Part shown: piece by piece, positions 7,900 to 15,815 of the stretch | Position numbering within the stretch: the stretch's first letter is position 1 | Layout: the number at the start of each line of letters is the position of its first letter | NCBI GenBank assembly: GCA_015232855.1 | Contig: JADFYW010000029.1 | Span: forward strand, 1 to 38,793 | Source of the DNA: Fibrobacteria bacterium | GTDB taxonomy: Bacteria > Fibrobacterota > Fibrobacteria > UBA11236 > JADFYW01 | Length of the DNA: 38,793 nucleotides | Direction: 5' to 3' | The notes under the pieces: model-generated | What the model was told of the DNA's origin: nothing | Databases searched by the model: none | Seen by the model: the letters and a program-made list of their open reading frames with translations, nothing else | Made by a program: the position numbers and the translations under genes

Positions 7900-8991
7900 T
7901 CAATAATTTACAACAATTCCTGATGTGCTGATTCCATCAATGCTTATGGTAACAAGGTGAATACCATTTTTCTCCAGAGAACTCAGATCAAAAGAGTAGG
8001 GGCCCATTCCGGATATGTTATTGGTAATACTGCCAGTAATGTCCCTAAAAATCATATTGAAGTTTTTAGGATGTGAAACAGAAACTTCTTGAGAGGTTAT
8101 GGTTACGCCATTAATTTGTTGAATAGGACCTGGCGTGGATTTAACGGTAACGATGCAGGAACTATCATCATGAGTAGCTTCTTCTTCGTAATTTTCCGCA
8201 TTGGTATCCGTACAACCCCAGTATTTAATGGGGTCATCTAACAGGCGAATTTGTGGGTTTCTAAATGATACATCATTTCCTTCTCCTTGCAACCCAATCC
8301 GTCCTTCGGTCAAAGGCTGTCCATTGGGTTGTTTAATGCCTGTAGCCCAGCCACCAAGATGACCATTCACCCATTGCTCCACAGCACTGTCAGCCCAGAC
8401 TTTAACTTCCATGGTATTCCACTCACCGTCTGTGGTGTAATCGTTCATTTTATCCGCTTCAGTACCGAAATTATCGAAATTAGATCTTACTGATGCAAAA
8501 GATGTTTTTTTACTTCCGGTAAGGGGAGCTAAGGCTGTTGGCCAGTCAAAATACATGTTCGATTCAATACCTACACCCCAAACACCATCTTCGATATGGC
8601 AGTATAATAAGCCTGAATTTTTACAATAGGTCACATTAGAAGCACAGTCATTACCAAGTTTATAGTCCACTCTGAAGTGATAACGGGAGTAAGATTTTTT
8701 TGTCATAAGGTAACAGCTGGTCTGTTTGACAGCCGGGTTTACATCGTGAACAATGACGGTATCTATTATCTGAAAGTTCTTGCCGGGGTCATCAGCAGGG
8801 CTCTGGTAGGTGGCTGGAGAACTGCTGGGAGGAACTACATAACTATACCAACCCGTGAAGTCTTCGCCGTTAAAGAGGTCAACCCAGTTGGAGTCTACCC
8901 GCAGAGACCATGCGGAAGAGGACGTCATAATCCCAATTAATATGATTAAGATTAAAAAAGTTCTGGTAGTGTATGGTGAACTTGTGCTCAT
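7900..8991 (-). CDS. Second secreted DUF1080 (3-keto-disaccharide hydrolase family) enzyme with T9SS-like tail
   Basis: The 363-residue protein has an N-terminal signal segment (about 10-28) and a DUF1080 domain (about 35-255). The domain starts VDLFNGEDFTGWYSY and closes with GRIGLQGEGNDVSFRNPQIRLL, the typical end of this family; SGLLYCHIED and GEWNTMEVKVW are also family-like. One Cys linker follows (GCTDTNAENYEEEATHDDSSC, shown in part), then a beta-rich tail (MIFRDITG ... LEKNGIHLVTISI) like a T9SS sorting domain. It is clearly a relative of the DUF1080 protein encoded convergently next to it but divergent in sequence, so perhaps a different linkage or step. It lies last in the minus-strand series after the PQQ dehydrogenase and cytochrome genes, with a 163-base gap. 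No strong ribosome site precedes the ATG. Confidence 0.87.
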   Translation of the reverse strand: MSTSSPYTTRTFLILIILIGIMTSSSAWSLRVDSNWVDLFNGEDFTGWYSYVVPPSSSPATYQSPADDPGKNFQIIDTVIVHDVNPAVKQTSCYLMTKKSYSRYHFRVDYKLGNDCASNVTYCKNSGLLYCHIEDGVWGVGIESNMYFDWPTALAPLTGSKKTSFASVRSNFDNFGTEADKMNDYTTDGEWNTMEVKVWADSAVEQWVNGHLGGWATGIKQPNGQPLTEGRIGLQGEGNDVSFRNPQIRLLDDPIKYWGCTDTNAENYEEEATHDDSSCIVTVKSTPGPIQQINGVTITSQEVSVSHPKNFNMIFRDITGSITNNISGMGPYSFDLSSLEKNGIHLVTISIDGISTSGIVVNY

Positions 8992-9154
8992 GATATACTG
9001 CTTTTTAAAAGTTATATTTGGTAGTTGCCATATTCAGAATGTAACAGAATATTACTAATTGAACAAGATTTTATAAGGGTTTTTACCCCTTCGAGGAATC
9101 CTAAATTGGACTCAGGATGCTTTAACGCAGGTGAGATTATCCCTGTTGCAATAA

Positions 9155-10522
9155 TTACCGTATGGGTAAGAGTATGACATCCTCATTCACTGTAAACAAA
9201 TATACTCCTGGCGAAGGTGTTTCAGAAATCTGATATATATTATCAGATAACTTTTTCAACTCAATATTTTTGCCTTGGATTGAAAAGAGTTTTACATTCG
9301 TAGCTTTTTGTGAATACCGATTGATAAGAATATTGCCACGTTGATAAAAAGCTGATAACTTATTGTGGGACGATACTGTATTGTGGAAATCATCAACGTC
9401 AACATTTACTCCAAGATAAAGGGCATCATTTGCAGGATTACCATCCATTGCATTTATCCAGTCCCACAAAACTTCAATTCCCCGAGTATCACCAAATTTA
9501 ACTTCTGTACCACCAGGCATTGAGGCGTCAATCATTCTGGTAAGAGCAACAGAGTTGACAGGATCTCCTACTATAAAATTAAGAGCTGCCCCATTGGTGT
9601 CTTTTTGTAACATAAAAAATGGAACCGCCCCGGTAGGAACCTGAAAATAAGTGAAAATAGAAAGCATTCCTGACTCAAACCTTTCCTCTGTACCAGCATG
9701 GCAATGACTACAATTCCCTGCAAGATAGGACAGTGCTCTTTGGGATAAGTCTTTTGAGGTATCATAGGGATCTACCCATTCTGTTACCATTCCTTTTGCT
9801 GCTACACCTGCTAAATCAGGTAAAGAGGCAAGAACCTGCTTGTCAACAAGCGTTTGAAGTTGATTACCTTTATTTAATTGCTGTGTAATAAAACCATTTG
9901 TCGATGAGTTGAAATGGCATTGATTACAATCATCATAAAGGCGGAGATGCATAATTTCTAATTCTGTTGCGGGAACCCCAGGTGCAGTTTCGTATTTCAG
10001 ACCTTTCCCCGCAATATTTTCAAAGAAAGTAGTATCTACATAACCACTCATGTCAATTAATATGGCATCATCCTGGCTGTTTGTGAAAGCATAAGTAAAC
10101 CTGGCCCATGTTTCTGTTGCTGTTCTTACTTGCACTTGTACTTCGATATTAACCTGGGAAGTCGGTTCTAAATATATGGCATCCAAAAAAATTTGGCGGA
10201 GTAATACGGTACCAATTGGGAAAATATAATTTGATGTATCTCCTGGAATAATCTTTTGACCTGTGGGTACCGAGATGTACCGTTTTGCATACATTAAATT
10301 TCGGAATTGAGGGACGTTTACCTCATAAGGCACAAATTCTGTTGTATTAGCTGGATCAAAACCGGAACCGGAAAGTAATGGGGGAAGAGTACTATAATCT
10401 ATGCCATCCCAATTGCGAATGCTGGCTGCGAGTTGAGCTGAAGAAATGGACCATACTCCGAGCAGTATTAATATAGCGAGTTGAAATGTTTTTCTTTGTA
10501 AATTTAAAACACCTGTTTGCAT
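9155..10522 (-). CDS. Secreted paired-CxxCH cytochrome-like protein (HNE_0200/TIGR03806-like) with T9SS-like tail
   Basis: This 455-residue protein has a signal segment (about 12-29, ending SSAQ). Two c-type haem motifs are present: CNQCH (199-203) and CSHCH (271-275). The front half contains FPIGTVLLRQIFL and VRTATETWARFTYAF. The later part has MPGGTEVKFGDTRGIEVLWDWI. This layout recalls the HNE_0200 family (TIGR03806), which often accompanies PQQ sugar dehydrogenases. The role would be electron acceptor for the dehydrogenase encoded 79 bases upstream. The tail (NVKLFSIQGK ... SPGVYLFTV) resembles a T9SS sorting domain, so the protein should sit on the surface or be released. AAGGAAG lies 5 bases before the ATG. 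The family assignment is from memory of motifs; the haem motifs are seen directly. Confidence 0.8.
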   Translation of the reverse strand: MQTGVLNLQRKTFQLAILILLGVWSISSAQLAASIRNWDGIDYSTLPPLLSGSGFDPANTTEFVPYEVNVPQFRNLMYAKRYISVPTGQKIIPGDTSNYIFPIGTVLLRQIFLDAIYLEPTSQVNIEVQVQVRTATETWARFTYAFTNSQDDAILIDMSGYVDTTFFENIAGKGLKYETAPGVPATELEIMHLRLYDDCNQCHFNSSTNGFITQQLNKGNQLQTLVDKQVLASLPDLAGVAAKGMVTEWVDPYDTSKDLSQRALSYLAGNCSHCHAGTEERFESGMLSIFTYFQVPTGAVPFFMLQKDTNGAALNFIVGDPVNSVALTRMIDASMPGGTEVKFGDTRGIEVLWDWINAMDGNPANDALYLGVNVDVDDFHNTVSSHNKLSAFYQRGNILINRYSQKATNVKLFSIQGKNIELKKLSDNIYQISETPSPGVYLFTVNEDVILLPIR

Positions 10523-10554
10523 TTTTCTTCCTTATTTATTTAATATCGCTAAAA

Positions 10555-10582
10555 TTTTTCCGGTTATTTAAAACCGGAAAAA
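10555..10582 (-). terminator. Hairpin after the PQQ dehydrogenase gene
   Basis: TTTTTCCGGTT-atttaa-AACCGGAAAAA forms an 11-bp stem between the dehydrogenase stop and the cytochrome start. The T tract on the minus strand is short (AAAAATTTTAG), so it may be a partial terminator or an mRNA-processing/stabilising hairpin that sets unequal expression within the operon. Confidence 0.55.
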
Positions 10583-10601
10583 GAGGTGGGGGCAGAATAT
10601 C

Positions 10602-12440
10602 TTACATTTTCATAAACACACCGTAATGATGTTCGCCATTCTCAGTAGTGACTCTGAGTTTATACAAACCTGAATTCTGAAGATTTGAAAGAGGAAGTCT
10701 TTCTTTACCTTTACCTTCAAATACGAAGACTTTACGTCCCTCTAAGGTGAAAAAATCCACTGTATATTTTCCTTCAAAATTGAGGTAACCAGTTTTTAAT
10801 AATGATTTATTGATACGAGGGCGTTCTACTGCTTCTATGTAGTCAACTTTCGGTCTGCAATTACCGTGATACTCTATCCGGTAAAGACCAGTGCTTTTGT
10901 CTCGTGCATACTGGTATTGGGAATAATTCAACAGGTAAATAGCGCCATCAGGGCCATGCTTGAGATCCATAACATTACCCTTGCCGGTAGATTGAACATT
11001 AATATTAAGAGTTGTGTCCAGAAGTGATTCCCATAAATCTCCACTTGCTTTAACAAATTTACCCGTAGTTGTATCAACCTCAACGACACGTTTCCAACCA
11101 ACGTTATAATCAGACACAATCATTTTCTTGTCAAAATGAGGTGGTAAAGAAATGGGAGATGGGTTGAACCAGTTATATCGGAAATAAGTACCTCCAACAG
11201 AACAGATCCATTCGCCTTTACTCCAGTCTCCGGATGGAGTACCATACATATAGGTGGCGGGAACAGCAGGTGGCAGAGTATCCGCACCAATATGGAAAGG
11301 TGAATTATTTGCAGGTTTTAGTGGATCCCGTTTGTCATTTCCGTCTATTGCCCAAGGGTGGTTGTCTGCGATAAAATAATTCCACCCATGAAAGCTTGGC
11401 TCTGTTACAAGCATATGTTTCTCTGTTTTACCATGGGTAGGACAGTAATCGACAGGAGTTACCTTATGACATTGAGCACCACATTCTGATACTGCCGCCC
11501 ATCCTGTTTTGGAATCAACAACAATATTTGTAGGGTTTCGAAATCCTTTGGCATATAATTCTGGACGAACCCGGCTCGTATCCTTATACATATTGGATAA
11601 AGCAGTCCTTCCTTCTGCTGTAAATTTTTTACTCCAGTATTCGCCGAAGTTATCTTCGGGGATAGTATATGAGCCATCATCTTCGAGGTGGATTCTTAGG
11701 ATAGAACCTGCGTAGGAATAGGTATCGGTGGATGTATGTTCACCGTTGCAATCTTTGTCTGTCCCATGATATTGTTGGGGTGAATGGCCGCAATGATACG
11801 TCTCTCCAACAGATAACCAGAGATTTCGTTTATCATCAATAGACAACCCTCCTCCGTTATGAAACCAGTTGTAGGCTTTGGGAAAAGGCACTTCAAGCAG
11901 AACTTTTTCAGAACCCATATCAAGGGTGTTTGTCTCAAGATTGATACGAAAACGAGAGAGCCGGTAAACATAATGACTTCCCGTGTTAGGAGTCCAATAG
12001 AAATAAATATACCCATTCTTTTGAAAGTCAGGATCCAGAATCATGCCAATGAGGCCTATTTCATCGCTGTTTCCGCCTAAATTTCGGATGTCCATAATTC
12101 CCACTACTTTCAAAGCATCACCTGGTCCGAAATCCGCGTCGTAATACTTTATTTTGCCAAATCTCTCAATGAAATATATGCTGACTTTGCCTGTGGCACT
12201 GTCCTGGACAAAGTCCATTTTCATGGGATCTTTAAGAGTAGGGTCTTTTAGGACATCGTCACTGCCCAAAAGTGTAACTAACTTTGTAATCCTAAAATCA
12301 CTATCATCAAGATCTGCACAATTATCATCACTTACTACCATTTTGAGGGTAGGATTAGCACTTGGATTCTCAGTGTATTCAGGGAATTGTGCATAGCTGA
12401 AAGCTAAAGCAATTAAAATAACTAATACGGAAAATTTCAT
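10602..12440 (-). CDS. Secreted PQQ-dependent sugar dehydrogenase-like (GSDH/HHIP-type) protein with T9SS-like tail
   Basis: The 612-residue protein has a signal peptide (MKFSVLVILIALAFSYAQ) and a six-bladed propeller of the glucose/sorbosone dehydrogenase family. Family motifs include IGLIGMILDPDFQKNGYIY, FHNGGGLSIDDKRNLWLSVG, GFRNPTNIVVD and MDLKHGPDGAIYLLNYS. Soluble GSDH enzymes oxidise aldoses with PQQ and Ca2+; which sugar and which carbon are not readable here. The last about 70 residues (YTVDFFTLEGRKVFV ... NSGLYKLRV) look like a T9SS sorting domain, so the enzyme works outside the cell. A consensus-like promoter lies 40 bases upstream. It is the first gene before the cytochrome-like and DUF1080 genes, which supports one extracellular oxidation pathway. 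No PQQ biosynthesis genes are in the window. Confidence 0.88.
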   Translation of the reverse strand: MKFSVLVILIALAFSYAQFPEYTENPSANPTLKMVVSDDNCADLDDSDFRITKLVTLLGSDDVLKDPTLKDPMKMDFVQDSATGKVSIYFIERFGKIKYYDADFGPGDALKVVGIMDIRNLGGNSDEIGLIGMILDPDFQKNGYIYFYWTPNTGSHYVYRLSRFRINLETNTLDMGSEKVLLEVPFPKAYNWFHNGGGLSIDDKRNLWLSVGETYHCGHSPQQYHGTDKDCNGEHTSTDTYSYAGSILRIHLEDDGSYTIPEDNFGEYWSKKFTAEGRTALSNMYKDTSRVRPELYAKGFRNPTNIVVDSKTGWAAVSECGAQCHKVTPVDYCPTHGKTEKHMLVTEPSFHGWNYFIADNHPWAIDGNDKRDPLKPANNSPFHIGADTLPPAVPATYMYGTPSGDWSKGEWICSVGGTYFRYNWFNPSPISLPPHFDKKMIVSDYNVGWKRVVEVDTTTGKFVKASGDLWESLLDTTLNINVQSTGKGNVMDLKHGPDGAIYLLNYSQYQYARDKSTGLYRIEYHGNCRPKVDYIEAVERPRINKSLLKTGYLNFEGKYTVDFFTLEGRKVFVFEGKGKERLPLSNLQNSGLYKLRVTTENGEHHYGVFMKM

Positions 12441-12479
12441 TTTTTGCTCTCTAAATTAAGGTTGATAGGAACCATTACT

Positions 12480-12508
12480 AATATACTACCGGGATAAAAA
12501 AAATGCAA
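12480..12508 (-). promoter_or_regulatory. Sigma70-like promoter of the PQQ dehydrogenase operon
   Basis: TTGCAT (12508-12503), a 17-base spacer and TATATT (12485-12480) lie on the minus strand. The expected start near 12473 gives a leader of about 33 bases to the ATG at 12440, with AGAGAG as ribosome site. Confidence 0.75.
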
Positions 12509-12637
12509 CACGGTTTCACTTAAAAATGCGTGCTCAAAGCTCTGGTTTGTGCAGTATTTATTTTTTCTTTTTAATTTTTGATTATTCAGGAAAAGTTGTT
12601 CAGGCTTTTAATAAAATTCTGTGTTCCCTAAATAAAA

Positions 12638-12663
12638 AACGCCACTTCGGAAAAAGTGGCGTT
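12638..12663 (-). terminator. Intrinsic terminator of the Gfo/Idh/MocA gene
   Basis: On the minus strand AACGCCACTT-tttccg-AAGTGGCGTT is followed at once by TTTTATTT. The 10-bp stem and T run, 20 bases after the oxidoreductase stop, make a strong terminator that separates this gene from the PQQ dehydrogenase operon. Confidence 0.9.
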
Positions 12664-12682
12664 AACAAATGTGAAGAAAAAC

Positions 12683-13747
12683 CTACAGATTAATGGCTTT
12701 GCCTTCTTTTATGGACTGGTCAGCAGCTAATACAATTTTTAAGCTGTTAACCGCATCTTGCACATGATCAGTAAGATCTAAGTTTTCTTGAATTGCTTTA
12801 AGAAAGTAAGCTTGCTCGCGGTCACAAAGGTCTTGATGACCGGGTTCGTCCTTCATGTCTATAACCTCGTCTTCTTTAACTGGGTTTCCGTCTTTATCAA
12901 GGGCGGCGTGGTGTCTGAGAAGGGTGTTTGTTTTTGTGTGGCTATCGATATCATTTGAATCACCGGCGGCATGGTCGGCAATACTTACACAACCCTTAGG
13001 GCCAACAATATCTTTAACAAAAAACGCGATTTCACTCATCATGGGCCCCCAACCAGCTTCATACCAGCCAACTGAACCATCATCAAATCTCACCTGTAAA
13101 TTACCGTAGTTATACATACCCTCACGGATCTCATCAGATAAATTTGCGCCAATGGCCTGAACCTGTACAGGCTTTGCACCGGTTACCAGGCACATAATAT
13201 CCACGTAATGTACTCCGCAATCAACGATAGGGGAGATTGAATTCATAAGAGCCTTATGAGTTTCCCATAAAGCGCCGGAACTTTGTTGATTGAGGTTCAT
13301 GCGCATTACCAGGGGTTTCCCCAGGGTTTTACCGATTTCAACGAACTTGGCCCAGGAGGGATGATGTCTGAGGATATAGCCAATAACCACCTTTTTATCT
13401 GCTTCTTTTGCTAATTTTGCAAGCTTTTCAGCTTCTTCAACCGTTGTTGCGATGGGTTTTTCAACAAAAACATGACAACCGGCTTTAAGGGCTGCTTCTA
13501 CATATTCTGCGTGGGTGTCGGGCCAGGTGCAAATAGATACTGCATCGGGTTTTAATTCGGCCAGTGCAGAATGAAATTCATCAAAATGTTTGTACTCTTT
13601 AAGTTCATCGGGTAATTTCTCTCGTGAACCATCATCTCTACTGACAAAAGCCAGCAATTCGAACTCATCCATACGGTGATAAGAACTAGCATGGGATTTC
13701 CCCATGTTCCCGCATCCTGCCACTAAAATCCGTATTTTGTCTGCCAT
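12683..13747 (-). CDS. Gfo/Idh/MocA-family NAD(P)-dependent oxidoreductase
   Basis: The 354-residue protein has a Rossmann nucleotide motif VAGCGNMGKSH (9-19), the conserved EKP (96-98) whose Lys is catalytic, and the C-terminal-domain signature DCGVHYVDI (176-184) with the catalytic His H180. Family members oxidise or reduce hydroxyls of sugars, inositols and sugar phosphates, often at C3 of glucosides. It has no signal peptide and is cytoplasmic, unlike the exported enzymes next door. AAAGGAT lies before the ATG, and a strong terminator follows, so it is transcribed alone. A link to the DUF1080 enzymes, for example reduction of imported 3-keto sugar, is plausible from known pairings of the families but is not proved by the layout. 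Confidence 0.9.
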   Translation of the reverse strand: MADKIRILVAGCGNMGKSHASSYHRMDEFELLAFVSRDDGSREKLPDELKEYKHFDEFHSALAELKPDAVSICTWPDTHAEYVEAALKAGCHVFVEKPIATTVEEAEKLAKLAKEADKKVVIGYILRHHPSWAKFVEIGKTLGKPLVMRMNLNQQSSGALWETHKALMNSISPIVDCGVHYVDIMCLVTGAKPVQVQAIGANLSDEIREGMYNYGNLQVRFDDGSVGWYEAGWGPMMSEIAFFVKDIVGPKGCVSIADHAAGDSNDIDSHTKTNTLLRHHAALDKDGNPVKEDEVIDMKDEPGHQDLCDREQAYFLKAIQENLDLTDHVQDAVNSLKIVLAADQSIKEGKAINL

Positions 13748-13981
13748 AATATTATCCTTTCACAAAAATTGTGCTTATATCAAATATAAAAAAATAATTG
13801 GTTTTGGTAAATGATTTAACATTTTTAACTCTGTATATGCTGGTAAAAATATAAAATGTACTATTAAAATGTACAACAGATAGAAGAAAATGCCAGTATT
13901 AATCATGATTTGTTGCTTTAATCCTCAAAGATAAATAACAATATTGTAGATTGTTAAAGTTAATACTTGTGAGAGAAAAAC

Positions 13982-15787
13982 ATGAATGAACTCCTTCATG
14001 AAAATGAAGTATTGAAAAAAGAAAATAGCCATCTGTTACAGAAACTGGAACAGATGAAAGCTGAGGCCGATAAAAATCGTGATGTCGAATATCGCCTGCA
14101 GGTCTTCATAGATAATATCCCTGATAAAATTTATTTCAAAGATCGTGATTGTCGTTTTATCATGGTAAATAAATGCACTTTTGACAATCATCCTCAGCTA
14201 AACCGTATGGAAGATTTTATGGGAAAGACGGATTTGGATCTTTTCCCGGAAGAGACGGCTAAAGAATGGATGGAAGCCGAAAAAAAAATTATGGACACAG
14301 GGATTCCAATTGTTAACGAAGAATTTATGGAACCCTCTGATACCGGCGAAGAAATCTGGATTTCTACCACAAAGATGCCGTTTCGGGATAAAAATGGGGT
14401 TATAACTGGTATTTTTGGACTTTCACGTAATATTACCAGACTAAAGATGGCCGAAAAGGCCCTGCAAAGAGTTAATGAAAGTTTAGAAGACAAGGTGCAA
14501 CTTCGTACCCAGGAATTGCAGACCGCAAATGAAGGAATGAAACTCCGTATCCAGCAATTAGATTACCTCAATAAAAAAGCCAGGTTTTTTACCCAGCATA
14601 TTGATCGTGAAATGTTGTTGCCCGTTTTGTTTTTTGCTTTTCTTGAAAGATTTCCTGGGGGCGAAATACATCTTTGCGATATTGGTGAAGGGGGATTCAG
14701 GACCGCTCACCGTACCAGTGGTCTCAGAAATAAAGAAACACTTTCAGCTTGCATCAAAGCTCTTGATTTACTTGATGCGGGTAATAACGAAAATATCATC
14801 ATGGAAGCAAGCTGGATGGGTGTTCCTGAATTAAAACAATTGTTTCCCAACTCATTAACGGGTCTTCCCTGTTACCTGGTTATTCCACTTGTAACAGATA
14901 AAAAAATGAGAGGTGTGGTCCAGGTGTTTGCGCCGGGAGATTTTCAAAAGACCTACGAACAAGACTATATGGTGTTAAACACCCTTGCTTCACAGGCAGC
15001 AATGTCTCTTGACAACGCAAATAATTATAAACGTCTTGAAGAGCGGACGCGAATTCAAAGTGAACTTGAAATTGCCCATGGGATTCAAAAACGGTTCACA
15101 CCAAAGGAGCCTTCAATTCCGGGTTTGAAAATTAAAGGTATCTGTCATCCTGCAAATGAAGTAGGAGGGGATTACCTCGATTTTTTTCAGAATAACCATG
15201 GTGAGTGGGTTTTGGTGATTGCGGATGTATGTGGAAAAGGTATTCCTGCGGCCTTAGTGATGACAAGTCTGCGGAGTATTATCCGCACCGAGGCACGTGA
15301 GCAGAGCTCTTCCAAAGGCTTATTACAAGCGGTGAATAATCTCATGGTTCCTGATTTGCAAGCGGATAATTCTTTTATAACCTGTATGGCTATTATTATA
15401 GACCGGGAAACCAAGACCATGAACTTCTGTCGTGCTGGGCATCCTATGATTGTGGATTACGGCACTGGAGATGAACCTAAAAATGTTCCCTCCCGGGGTA
15501 TTGCGTTAGGAATGGTCGATGGGGAAACCTTTGATTCTTGTGTTGAAGAAGTAGAGATGGAACTGAAACCGGGAGCAAGATTTCTTGCCTATACCGATGG
15601 GCTGAATGAGGCAATGAACGCGAATAAAGAAACCTATGGTCTTGATAGACTCATGAAACTCCTCAAGAAAAAAAGGGAACTACACCCTGATATGCTGGTT
15701 AAAAAAATACTTAACGAAGTGGAAGAATTTAGCCAGGGCCAACGCCAATACGATGATCTGACTTTATTTGTAATGGAGAGAGAATAG
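13982..15787 (+). CDS. PAS-GAF-SpoIIE (PP2C-type) signalling phosphatase
   Basis: The 601-residue protein begins with a short coiled coil (about 1-35), then a PAS domain (about 38-155: FIDNIPDKIYFKDRDCRFIM ... DKNGVITGIFGLSRNIT). A helical linker (158-195) leads to a GAF-like domain (about 200-350). A C-terminal SpoIIE/RsbU phosphatase follows, with EIAHGIQKRF, NEVGGDYLDF, DVCGKGIPAALVM and the late YTDGLNEAMN motif holding the metal-binding Asp residues. Such proteins dephosphorylate anti-sigma-factor antagonists in partner-switching stress responses, driven by the sensory domains. No transmembrane segment is seen, so it senses an internal cue. No partner STAS or kinase gene is nearby. The ATG follows GAGAG; its promoter shares the gap with the divergent oxidoreductase gene. 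Confidence 0.92.
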   Translation: MNELLHENEVLKKENSHLLQKLEQMKAEADKNRDVEYRLQVFIDNIPDKIYFKDRDCRFIMVNKCTFDNHPQLNRMEDFMGKTDLDLFPEETAKEWMEAEKKIMDTGIPIVNEEFMEPSDTGEEIWISTTKMPFRDKNGVITGIFGLSRNITRLKMAEKALQRVNESLEDKVQLRTQELQTANEGMKLRIQQLDYLNKKARFFTQHIDREMLLPVLFFAFLERFPGGEIHLCDIGEGGFRTAHRTSGLRNKETLSACIKALDLLDAGNNENIIMEASWMGVPELKQLFPNSLTGLPCYLVIPLVTDKKMRGVVQVFAPGDFQKTYEQDYMVLNTLASQAAMSLDNANNYKRLEERTRIQSELEIAHGIQKRFTPKEPSIPGLKIKGICHPANEVGGDYLDFFQNNHGEWVLVIADVCGKGIPAALVMTSLRSIIRTEAREQSSSKGLLQAVNNLMVPDLQADNSFITCMAIIIDRETKTMNFCRAGHPMIVDYGTGDEPKNVPSRGIALGMVDGETFDSCVEEVEMELKPGARFLAYTDGLNEAMNANKETYGLDRLMKLLKKKRELHPDMLVKKILNEVEEFSQGQRQYDDLTLFVMERE

Positions 15788-15815
15788 TTTTTATTGAGTA
15801 CCTCCTCTGCCAGAG

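Noticed and set aside
8985-9005. TATATC as a -10 box for the second DUF1080 gene
   Set aside because: It overlaps the start codon region and has no -35 at the right distance; a transcript from it would lack the signal-peptide start.
11696-12016. Minus-strand ORF of 106 codons inside the PQQ dehydrogenase gene
   Set aside because: It is another frame of a gene with strong family motifs.
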